From assembly GCA_020091685.1 (NCBI GenBank), contig CM034603.1, positions 20,354,715 to 20,418,714 of the forward strand: DNA of 64,000 nt, read 5' to 3'. The DNA is from Lutjanus erythropterus. Lineage: Eukaryota > Chordata > Actinopteri > Lutjaniformes > Lutjanidae. The first letter of the stretch is position 1. The number at the start of each line of letters is the position of its first letter. The notes beneath the pieces are model-generated. The model worked only from the letters and a program-made list of their open reading frames with translations. It did no database searches and was not told the origin of the DNA. Positions 13,201-32,400 of the stretch are shown one piece after another. Made by a program: the position numbers and the translations under genes.

Positions 13201-14316
13201 TATAAATCTTCCTCTTATGAGCCTTCCAACTTAATGGAAGTACAATAAGAAATCTCTTTGAAAAATGACAAATACTGACAGAGAATATCTATTCTGCATT
13301 AGTCTTAAGACGTCACTAATAATACAAGCTTTCAGAAACTCATGTTGCTCAAACTCTGCAAATGAGATGAGTAAGTTTCTGGCACAGATGAATGAATACA
13401 TAAAACAATACAACAGAACGAGACCATAAAATGAAAACAACATCAAGAGCACTGTCTTTTTGTTTATTGCACGAATCGTACATATTTCCAACTGACCTGG
13501 TAGAACGCAATATTAGGCAGTGGTGGAAAAGAAATTGTTCATCAAAAGCCTTATTATGTATACAAGATGCCAAAAATAGCCAGTGGGAAAATCTGGATAT
13601 AACTGTTTCAAATGATGGATTAAGATCTAGAAAGGAAATACTGTTTTTTTTCTTCTTGAACAAGAAAGAGAATCAAAACCTTTAATACTTGAAAATGACA
13701 GCGGTTCTGTTCCTAACAGAGAGATGTCATTCACAGAAGGGAAAACTGAACAAAACTGGTGCCTCAAGTCAACATCAACATTTTTTTTCTCTGGATTTTA
13801 AAAGTACTTTGTCCTCATATAGAATATAAACCTCTGCATCAATACCAATCAAATGTTTTGACATCTTTTTTTTTTTCTTTTTCTTTTTTGAAGTCAAACA
13901 GCATTTGCTAAAGTTGATTTTTTTTTTTTTTTACAGTTTTAATATATATTTATATATGTACATATAAATTCAACTAACTAGAGTTCTCATAGAAAATGAG
14001 AAAAGCTGGACTTTATCGCTCTCACACAACAAATGACTGGCAAGCATATTGACCCTACCGCCCCCTCTGTCCTCCTCTTTGAGCCAATGTTAATACAGCA
14101 CAGACCGACGTTTCCTCACAAGTGTGTGTGCTGGCTGCAAACACACGACCTGGTTCAAACAAACTGAAAAATGTTACTAAGCAATTGGTTTTCAGACTGT
14201 TAGGAAGGATTTTTAAGGAACCGCATGGACAAGTGCTGTCTTTTATCAGTCCAATCTTGATTGGCACATAGGCAGTCTTTCAGTTAAGATTTGATCCAGG
14301 TCGCTTCTGGCTCTTC

Positions 14317-15170
14317 AAAGGGATAGTTTGGATTATGTGAAATGGGGTTGTATGAGGTACAGATGGATAATCAGGGTAATAGCTGCATTAGATGACGCTC
14401 AACTAGCCCCCAGTTTGGAGAAACAGAGAGGAGGACTAGCTTGAAAGCTGAGCAAAGTACTGCTGTGGACAGGGTCAACAAAAATGCATTTTAGCCATTT
14501 AAAAAAGAGAAAAAAAAAGAACTCAATATTAGTTGAAGTGTAAGTCTATATTTGGAATATTTCACTACTTTACTTTGCTATCAGACAGCCTTTTTCAGAT
14601 GGGAAACTGCTTTTTCATGAGCCAAATATTGCTCTCTCCAAACCAACTAAACTACGCAAAATCAGTAATTTTACCTTGCAGAATACACGATTTGCTGCTC
14701 TACTGCTGTCTCAATCTGTTAGTTTGTTTGTGTTATGTGTTTGTGATGTCAGTGAATCTGAACTATCCTTTTAAAACACCAACGTCACATTGTAACACAA
14801 ACAAACTCACAGATCGCAGCATCAGTAGACCAGCCACTCCGGTGTTCTGCAAGATGACATTACAGATTTCACCTATGGAGTTTGGTTGGTCTGGAGAGCA
14901 AGTTAATTTTCCTTATAGAACAGCGGTCTCTGATCAGAAAAAGTAAAGCAGTAAAGAATTTATATACCATCTACACTTAAAACGGATATCAAGGGTTTTT
15001 TGTTGTGCCTCAGTGCCTTTTTAAAGTGGTTCATTGCTTAGCTTCTGTGGCAGTGCTTCTCTCTGCTTGTCCAAACTGGAGCATGTCATCCAGCATCTAC
15101 TATAGTTATTACACAAACTAACAAGTACCTCATAAAACCCCACATCAAATAATCTAAACTATGCCTTTAA
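14317..15170. mobile_element. Non-autonomous DNA transposon with 'AAAGGGATAGTTTGGATT' ends (family C)
   Basis: The left end AAAGGGATAGTTTGGATTAT is mirrored by the right end AATAATCTAAACTATGCCTT (complement AAGGCATAGTTTAGATTATT), so the terminal inverted repeats are imperfect but clear. The element is about 850 bp with no transposase frame. A 137-codon frame at 14533-14946 lies inside it and is very likely chance. Family members are at 22055-22760 and 63287-63735. Confidence 0.7.
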
Positions 15171-15291
15171 CATTACACACTTCCCCAACAGAGCCCAGCA
15201 TCAGTCCTTATATCCTATGTACATGCTGAACACCATCTGCATTTTCATGTTCAAGATGTCCTGTCAAGGATGGGTGCCATGGTGAAGAGTG

Positions 15292-15353
15292 ACGGAGGAA
15301 GAAGGAAGGAAGAGGAGGAGGGGGAGGAGGAGGAGGAGGAGGAGGAGGAAAGG
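15292..15353. repeat. Purine-rich (GGA)n tract
   Basis: A 60-base all-purine run on the plus strand built of GGA and GAAGGA units. On the dcaf8 transcript it would read as a (TCC)n pyrimidine tract if the 3' UTR extends this far. Confidence 0.8.
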
Positions 15354-16339
15354 CTGGTGGAAGCAAAGAAACCTCCTCTTCTTCTGTCAAAAAAACAAAA
15401 CAAAACAAAAAAACACGCTCAAGTGCAAAATATCCCCCCCACTCAAAAAATTAAAACTAAACTTCACTGTAGGTTTTCCAAGACGAGACAACACTCAGTG
15501 CACATTTTGTCTGTGTCTCAAACGAAAGCATCCCTGATTCATAGTGCACTCAGTTGTGAGGGGGAAGGGAGGATGATGGAAAAGAGGAGGGGAGGGCAGC
15601 ATGTAGGGTGATGCAGCATGTTGTAGGGTAGTTTTAGTAGTCCTCGGAGAGAAAAACGTGAAAATGCAACTAGCTGCACAAGCTCGGGGCCAGACATCAG
15701 TATGACACTGGGGCGATACAGCAAGGGGCGCTGGGGTTTCCCCTCTATACGTTCAAATCTTAAAGGAAGTCACATTTAGGGGATGGTTTGAGGGTACCAT
15801 TTTACGCCCTTCCTCCCTGCTGAACCTCTTTCATCAGCACAGAAAGCTCGAGAGCAAGAAGTGTGTTACTAAGAGAGAGAGGGGATTGTGTGCTGGTGAT
15901 GTATAGCTTCCTACAGGGCGCCTAAAGAGGAGGTGCTTGTCGCCATACACGCACAGTACGTTGTTCTGGGGCTAGGCAGAGCATATAGATAATGTATGGA
16001 CAAGCAGGGGCCTCCGAGTGGTTTATAGGGATGTAAGCACTCACTACACCTCTTTGTACAATTCTCAAAGATCAGGGTTCTGGAAGTGTGTATGCAGTCT
16101 GTAGTCGCCATTCGCACACTCACAACTGCTGGGAAACCAGGCGTTAAGCATCTCTGTCACTCTGCTTCAAAACTATGTTTAAGTAAATGTGTATGTGTTT
16201 ATCTGTTTGAGTTTGTATGTGTGTAAAAAAAACAACAACACCCAAGTCTGTGGCTCATCAGTGTTTGAGTGTGCCAGTGTGTCAATAGTGCTTGCCTATG
16301 TGCATCAATTCAAGGGCAATAAAGTGTGTATGTATGTAA

Positions 16340-16342
<3 letters not shown>

Positions 16343-16402
<60 letters not shown>
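16343..16402. repeat. (TG)30 microsatellite touching the dcaf8 stop codon
   Basis: Sixty bases of uninterrupted TG on the plus strand, ending two bases from the complement of the dcaf8 TGA stop. On the dcaf8 mRNA it is a (CA)30 run at the very start of the 3' UTR. Confidence 0.95.
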
Positions 16403-16403
<1 letters not shown>

Positions 16404-16404
16404 C

Positions 16405-25007
<8,603 letters not shown>

Positions 25008-25860
25008 TCTGTGTCTCCTTTGTCCTGCGTCGACCCGAGGGAGAACCTTTGGGTGTCACACACAAACACAAGACTTACGTTGTTTATTAACGAAACTGGA
25101 AGGGGCTCAATTTAAGATAAGACGACCTGTAAGCACTGTATACACTCGCTGGCTGAACTGTTGACAACTACCGACGCGGCGCCGTCCGTGTGCCGTGGGA
25201 CACAAGTTACCTGTTAGCACGGTAGCTTTCAAACTAACAGCCAAGCTAATTTTACTACCTATCCACGGCTGCACGTAACGACATGAAGAAACTAACTCGA
25301 TTGCTAGCTGTCTCACAGGCCTAATTTTGCTTTGTATTGTTTAACAGTGCACTGTTCTCTGAAGAGCTCGACTACTAACACAGTTTTTAACATGAGCTAA
25401 TGCTAACTGAGCAGCAGAAATACTGCTGTCAGCTCTGCTTTACAACCGAACAGCTGGTTGTCAAAAAGCGAGCAGGAAGCTAACCTAGCTACTGTTGCTG
25501 GTAGTGGCTAACTAGCACAGCTAGCGTTACCTCTACTCGAAGGCCCGACGAGGCGTACTTCTTAGTTTAGTCCTAATCTTTATTGCAGATTTATTCTCTC
25601 CACCTCGCTGCTTAGCAAAGGAGCTAAGTGCCTCGACTAGGAACTCTCTGACGGTAAACACACGACATGAGGACTGCGTGCATAAAGCTGTTTGTAAAAG
25701 AAAGACTTAAAGAAGCTAGCTGCGTTCACACAAGGTTGACTGGCTGCTGCTCTGTTTATGTTTTGACGGTTCAGCTTCTTTTTTCCTTTCTTTTTTTTCT
25801 TCTGTGGTTCCATTTCCGGTGTCGTGCTTGCTTCGTTTTTTTTATCCGGAAGTTTACACA
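25008..25860 (-). promoter_or_regulatory. dcaf8: dcaf8 5' UTR and promoter region
   Basis: A plausible 5' UTR splice exists on the minus strand: donor GTAACT at 25210-25205 and acceptor ending at 25025, 17 bases before the ATG. Two ETS/GABPA-type cores lie at 25814-25819 (TTCCGG) and 25846-25853 (CCGGAAGT), the usual signature of TATA-less housekeeping promoters. The transcription start is inferred to be between roughly 25.2 and 25.8 kb. Confidence 0.5.
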
Positions 25861-25908
25861 TGAGAGGCCAAATAATACTAATAATAATAACAATGATAAT
25901 AACAGCAC

Positions 25909-25956
<48 letters not shown>
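25909..25956. repeat. (TAA)16 microsatellite
   Basis: Pure 48-base TAA run preceded by an imperfect stretch from about 25871. It lies just upstream of the dcaf8 promoter. Confidence 0.9.
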
Positions 25957-25958
<2 letters not shown>

Positions 25959-26080
25959 TACATATATCTTCTTCTGATTCATTCATAGTGTCTTTCGTGG
26001 TGTGCGTGTTTTTATATAGCGTGTGTTATTTTAAATTGTTTAACACATTCCACATTGATTCATCTTTCAGCAACAATTAC

Positions 26081-26105
26081 ATTATTATTATTATTATTAT
26101 TATTA
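26081..26105. repeat. (ATT)8 microsatellite
   Basis: Eight ATT units, opposite in strand sense to the TAA run 120 bases upstream, so the two could pair as a large AT-rich stem. Confidence 0.85.
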
Positions 26106-26299
26106 CATTTTATATACGGAAGAAGAAGACTTATAGAATGTGGGTAATTGTGTGGTTTTTGTATAGTGCGTGTTATGTTAAATTCATTAACAAGTTTCAC
26201 ATTAATCCGTCTTTCAGTGCCACTGAAGAATTTTTTATTGTTATCCTCTTTTTTTTAAATTTTTTTTAATTTAATTTTCCTGGCTATGGTTCTTTTTTA

Positions 26300-27110
26300 T
26301 TTTCAAGAATAAAGTTGAACTGTTGAGAATAAAGTTGAACTACCATTTAACATTATTAGAAACAAAACCACTTCTGGCATTAATTGGTTCAACTTTATTC
26401 TCCACATTTCAACATTCAGCTTTAAGCATTACGTTCTTGACATTTTGACTTGATTGTCAAAATGAAAAATACAAAAGATCTTCCATCTCTGTTTTTTCTC
26501 CCTTTGAGTGGCACTTAAAAAAAACCTTCCTACCATTCTCTGAGCAATGTGTACAGTGATTTAGGAATAAACAATATATAAGCAGGGCCACACCATGGGC
26601 AATAAATACGGACTTGTTTTACATTTAAATTAATGGATTTCTTTTTTTGGCCAGTTGGGGGCAGCAATAAGCTGTAAAGACAACAGCTGCTGGGCCCCTC
26701 CTCCCCTTCTCAACTTCACAACTTTATAGTCAAAATTAAAACAAAATAAATCTTCCTTCTCTGATTTATTTTTTCTTATCCCTGCCACTAACACTAACAG
26801 TGACAGTATGATTTTATTCTTGACATTTCAACTTTATTCTCAAAGTACAAAATGAAAAAAAAAAAAATAATAAAAAAAAACTTTCCTTTCTCATTTCCCC
26901 CCTCAATGTGGCCCCATTGTGTAAAAAATGGTGCCACAAAAATGAATAATAAGGGTCTTAAAACTAGATTTTTACATAGAGACATTTTCATTTTCCTCAA
27001 GACAGGGCCACATCATTAAGCTATGAAGCACCATTTGTTTTAAACTTGAATTTTTATTTATTTATTTATTTTTTTGCCACTTGGGGGCAGCAACAAGGTG
27101 TAAACACTGA
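26300..27110. repeat. Degenerate repeat array with 'AATAAAGTTGAA' and 'TTGGGGGCAGCAA' units
   Basis: AATAAAGTTGAACT occurs twice in tandem at about 26309-26341, with inverse ACTTTATTCTC motifs near 26390 and 26830. Two parallel segments, each with GGGCCACA and then TTGGGGGCAGCAA, occur near 26584-26670 and 27005-27095, suggesting an old duplication of about 420 bp. Confidence 0.5.
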
Positions 27111-29195
27111 CACATTTTAAGTTGTTCTGGCTCACAGTCCCTTACTTACACGTCATGAACAAGTCCAATATTTACAGCCCTTTTAACTGCCTTAATTGCC
27201 CCCACCAACTCCTGAGGGAAATATGTGACTCCTTAGCTGCTATATGCTACACATTTGTGTTGAGTTGTCAGCTGTAAAACCAAAACACTGCACTGAAAGA
27301 TGGTAAAATGCCTGTAAAATGATAATTCTTTGTGGATATTTCAAGCGACCATTTTCACATTAGACAGAACCATTTGATCCATAATATAAAACATGGCAAT
27401 TAGTGTGGCTTAAAATACACTTTCACTTAGCAGGCCAGATTAACCTGTAAAGCAGCCCCAGGGCAAAAATTAGCTAATTTCCTTCAACTTTTCATTTCCC
27501 CTCCTTTCGATTAATAATGTCTGATGAAAAAACCATATCTAACTTGAGCTAGGGACAAGTCACAGCATATCTAATTTTAGCAAATGTTAGGCTGAAATTA
27601 GGCACCAGTTTAGTGTGGTGTTTGTACAGTGTGTATTATTTTTAAAAGAGGGCATTCTCCATCAATAGATGCTATGGCAGAAATGGACCAATTCTGAATA
27701 CAAGTTTTTGTCCTCATTTTATTTTCAGGGAAATTATCTGATACAGACAGTTTGCTATCAGGTGAATATTGCATTGTATTATAGTGAGTTTTTGTATTTA
27801 AGTAATCAAGATAACACATTTTCCTGTGTAATATACTTACTTTTAGACTATATGAGTTGAAATTCATGAGCCTGGTCAGCGTCTGAGGAAACATCTGTCC
27901 TTCTCACTCAGGGTAAAACAAGATGGGATCCCACACAGTTTCCTTCCTGTGTTTATGCCATGGCTTTAATGACGGTGATCTACAGTAAATCCCATGGTAG
28001 GCCAGGAGGCTGTCCTTCTCTCTGCCTCTGTTAGATCTCTTGACTCTTTTAATTTAACTTATGACCATACTGAAACATAGAGGTCACAGCTCTACTACGT
28101 ACACACCGCAAAGAGCCCAGATTATAGTCACCTGTCAGAGCTGTTTATAATCCACATGGAATGTCAGCTGAGGCTGTGAGGCAAAATGATTACTATGAAG
28201 CACATGCAGTTTACTTTGCTGTCAAACCTGCCACATGTAGGAAAACAGGACATATCATGTCAGACTTTGGTCTCAGTATAGAAGCACTCAAACAACAACA
28301 ATGGTTTAAAAAATACTACGAGAAACAAAATGCCAAGAAATAACAAAAAAATTGCAATAAATATGTAAGTAAAAAGTAAAATAAGTGTTTTATTACTAAT
28401 TTCTCATCAACTTTAATTATTAATTGATCACTAAAATCATTTATCAAGCAATTTATCATATATTTGCTGGTTACAGATGTGAGGATTTGCTAGTTTTATT
28501 TTATATTATTATTAATTGAATATCTTTGGGGTCCTGCGATAAATTGGTGACTACCCTGTTAATAAACTCAGTAAAAAAAAAAAGAGTAAATTCATGTTAA
28601 CTTCTAAACAAATTTTGAAAAATGATGTTTTAAGTGACAAAATGTTATCATTTTAGTACTCCCATAACTGCAAAAGGTTCAAATTACTCAAAAACTATGA
28701 GTTTAAATAAACTCAAAAAAGAGAGAAGATTTAAGATCAGTAGAACTTCTAAACAAATTTTAAGTTGTAATCTAGATTAATTGATAACTGATGAGTGTGA
28801 TAGCTTCGCAGCAGTTCTTTATCAGATGAAACTAACATTCATACAGGATGTGAATGTGAGTTTCCTTTGCAGCCAACAGCTGGAGCTCCCTGTATAAAGT
28901 TTAAAAACTGTCAAAACTATGTTTACATCGAAGTCAGGTTTAAGTTTTACGCGTACAGACCTGTAAATGGTAATGGACTTGATAAACACCTGCTGTTACC
29001 TACTAAAACCACAGTCTCGGAAATAACCAGCGTTGATTCAACTCTTTTTTTTACGTGACAAAAACACCAGAAGTTTCACAAAAACATGATTTTGCAGGAC
29101 TCGTCTCGTTGCATTCTGCAGGGGTAGAAACGGGCGACTCGCGTCAGCAGTAGAAAGGATTTTTCAGTCTTTTTTACGACCACCTCTGTGTAAAC

Positions 29196-29333
29196 ATGAT
29201 AGAAGAAGGAAGGGGAAGTTGCCACAGACAGACAGAGGAGGGTTTCAGCTGTGCGGCGCTCATAAGCTGCAGCAGCTCCCTGCGTCCTCCAGAGGCGATG
29301 CTGGAGTTTACAGACGCTGACGGACGGAGCTGA
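29196..29333 (+). other. Upstream ORF in the vav3 leader region (45 codons)
   Basis: ATG at 29196 opens a frame to TGA at 29331-29333; an internal in-frame ATG at 29298 would give an 11-codon version. Whether it is transcribed depends on the vav3 start site, which I cannot locate. It would only act as a regulatory uORF. Confidence 0.3.
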
Positions 29334-29346
29334 GAGCGCAGCCACC

Positions 29347-29370
29347 ATGCCGCGCACAAACAGGGACTGA
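29347..29370 (+). promoter_or_regulatory. Seven-codon upstream ORF with strong Kozak context before vav3
   Basis: GCCACCATG at 29341-29349 opens MPRTNRD and stops at TGA 29368-29370, 45 bases before the vav3 ATG. The vav3 ATG itself has A at -3 and G at +4. If the leader includes this site, scanning ribosomes would often initiate here first and vav3 would need reinitiation or leaky scanning. Confidence 0.45.
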
Positions 29371-29415
29371 AGTTTTTTTTTTTTACTTGACTCTAACCTG
29401 CTGTTTTCCGATAAC

Positions 29416-32400
29416 ATGGAGTACTGGAGGCAGTGTGCGATGTGGCTGATCAGCTGCAACGTGCTGCCCGCGAACCACCGGGTGACTGCGGACTCGGCGC
29501 AGGTGTTCGACCTGGCGCAAACCCTGCGGGACGGGGTGCTGCTGTGCCAGCTGCTGAACAACCTGAAGTCCCAAACCATCAACCTGAAGGAGATCAACCT
29601 CAGGCCGCAGATGTCTCAGGTAGACCGGTCATTTCTAACTTGTGGTTGTAACGCGTGCAGAGGAACTGCAAACTACTGAGAAAGAATTTAGAGGTTGTTC
29701 AGACACTAATGGGATTTGATAGCTGTCATTAAAACCTGCAGTGTTAGCTGTAAATAATACCAGAGTCCAGTTAATGTGAGTTAATTTATTCAATAAGCAG
29801 GTGCTGCAGAGTTGAATTCTGTCAGCTGTAGTGTAAAGTAACTAAGTACATTTATTCAAGTACTGTACATGAGTTGAGTTGAGGTACTTGTATTTTACTT
29901 GACTAGTTCAATTTTATGCTATTTAACTTCTACTCCATGACATTTCAAATGGAATTATTGTACTCCATTACATTTATTTGATAAATTGAGTCACTAGTTA
30001 ATACTAGTTAATCAGTAAATAAGCTATGATATAAAGCTGCAATGATCAGTCAGTTAGTTAGGATTAGGGCCAAGTATTTTAATAATTAAGCAATCATTTT
30101 CAAACCTTTTTTCTTTAAGAAAAAAAGAGTCAAACTTCTCAGATTTCTGCTTTTCACATGTGAAGAGTTTTCGGTTTCTTTTGTCCTGTATCAATGGAAA
30201 CTGGTTGTGGGCAAAAAAAAAAGACTTCATCTTAGACTTTGGGAAACCTTGATAAACACTTTTCACCATTTTCTGACATTTTATGGACCAAACAACTTGC
30301 CAGTTAATTGAGAAAAAAATCAACAGATTAAAAATTGACGATTAAAACAGCCCAACAGTTAGTTGCAGCCTAGAGTTGGGTGATATGTTAAAATGTCCTA
30401 ACAATCATCATCCCCACTCTCACCTCCTCCTGACCTCTTGGGTCTCAGCCGGGAGATGTGCGCAAGCGGCGAATTCACCATGTTACGCATGCTACGTACG
30501 TTCACTATGTCCAATAAACAAAATAAACTCACAGTGTCTAGAAATTACATGTTCTCACACTTATTTTCCATTTTAAACGGAGAAAAACAACCGTACACCT
30601 TCTGAATTGTTTCTCTCTTTTACCAAACAAAGACAACCTTAACTGGCTCGTCAATTCCTCGGAAAACACACTTAATTCAAACTCGACAGAAAAACATGTA
30701 AAACTCACCAAAACCGTCTTTGTTAGTCTGTCCACTCTTACAACAATCACCAACTCTGGTTTGGTCAAAATAAATCTCTGCAGGTCTGCAGGCTGTTTTC
30801 CTCTCATTTGTCACCCAGCTCAGAGCACTCATGGTCGGCTGAGTGGGTGTGTACTGCGCCACTGTCACTCTGCAGACTATTACATTAGCAAAACAAAATG
30901 ACAAATATCGCCCTAAAAATCGGCCAAAAAAAGCTGTCGGCGATGGATTCAGGCCATCGTTGATACACGATATATTCATCCAATCACCCAACCCTATTGC
31001 AGCCCTAATATAATATATTATTATTACAGATTAAGTTACACAGCAGTAAAGCAATTAAAATTAGCCCCACCTTTACTAGCTCTAATGTTGAAATCATGCG
31101 TACATTATAATCCAATAATGTAAGCTAGTGTGCATTATTCTGAAATAGGCCATTCAGCATCATGAGTACTTCTGTTACCTATCTGCATATTTAATGTATG
31201 TACATACATCCAGTTTTATGTTTTGGTACACATTGCGGTATGTATATTTTGATGCTAATAAGTTTGTATTTTTACTTGTGTAAAGTTCTGAATATAGGAC
31301 TTTTACCTATGAGAGAATATTTCTACACTGTGGTATTGCTACATTTACTTGAGTAAATAATGAGTACTTCTTCCACTACTGTCTGTTGGTGGAGGAAACC
31401 AAATCACTGTTATACATACAAACGCTGACTGTAAAGTGTGTTGTGGTATGCATAAACTGGCACCCGCTTTTCAAGAAGTTACTGCAGGAGATAAAAAATA
31501 AAGTAAGTCCACATGAGGTCCACCACAGAAACAAATTTGGAAACAGAAATCGTATTCCAGAATTCTCTAAAGTTAAATGCAGAGGTATGGGAGAAGTTTT
31601 TACCCTTTAGGTTATTCCATGATTTCAGAATAGACCAGTACATTGTCATTTTTGATTTGTCGCAACAACAAATGCAGATTTTGGGTACACAGAGCACGTG
31701 CTTTCTCTTCTTCCAAACATTTTGGAAAATAATGCCACAAAGTGACCTTTCACTGACTCTTTTTGAGATTATCGTCTCATATGTGTCATCATCAGTTTAC
31801 CTGTTCTGAATATTATAATTAAGCCAAACTTTTTTTCTTACCCTTCTATATGTTAGTATTAAAAAACAAGTAAGTTTTAACACATATGCAGGATTTTATA
31901 AAAAAAAAAAACATAAAGACGCATATAAAAATAATCCCTCTCAATCATCGCTTATGACCCAAGCAGCATGTGGAGATGTTTGTATCTGCAGAGACCCTTT
32001 CCTCTGCCTGTACTTTTTTCTCTCATTATTTCACCTTGTTTGGGACGCTTTACCAACTTCTTATGACTCGACAATCAACTGCCTTCCTGATGTGTTTACA
32101 AAGCAAAGCAACTGACAAATCCTGCATATTCTGCTTCTAAACAAACTCCTTTTGATGGAGCGAAGAAGTGCGTAATGCCCCCCCAACCTGTGAGACCCAA
32201 AGGAATGGTCCAAGGCTTGACCTCTCTTCACCCATGATTCTTCCCTCTGCCACTTGAGAGGCCTGATAAAATCCTGCGACTTTGATCCACCCATTAGTTA
32301 AGGAACTTTTACTATGTGTGCACAAGCTTGTAGACTGTGACTGAGTGTGAAGCCTTACAACACATGTAGTTTAGCCATTAGAAGACTTTATTCTTGCACT

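Larger units (their letters stand above)
13201..16404 (-). other. dcaf8: dcaf8 3' UTR and downstream region
   Basis: On the minus strand this follows the dcaf8 stop codon directly. The 3' end cannot be fixed. A minus-strand AATAAA (TTTATT on the plus strand) at 13463-13468 is one far candidate. The stretch holds a (CA)30 repeat, a purine-rich (GGA)n tract and a short transposon at 14317-15170, each listed separately. No coding sequence is supported. Confidence 0.35.
25862..29195. other. Intergenic region between dcaf8 and vav3
   Basis: Divergent spacer. It holds the (TAA)n and (ATT)n microsatellites and the AATAAAGTTGAA-type repeats listed separately. From about 27.1 to 28.9 kb I see no gene, RNA or recognisable repeat. 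The last 300 bases become more GC-rich toward vav3. Confidence 0.4.

Noticed and set aside
14533..14946. 137-codon plus-strand frame
   Set aside because: It lies wholly inside the family C transposon, has no recognisable domain, and no splice or conservation support.
25667..26269. 200-codon frame with long Asn runs
   Set aside because: The Asn runs are the (TAA)n and (ATT)n microsatellites read in one frame; it sits across the dcaf8 promoter and has no coding character.
29076..29597. 173-codon minus-strand frame overlapping vav3 exon 1
   Set aside because: Antisense to the GC-rich vav3 first exon and leader, where long chance frames are expected.
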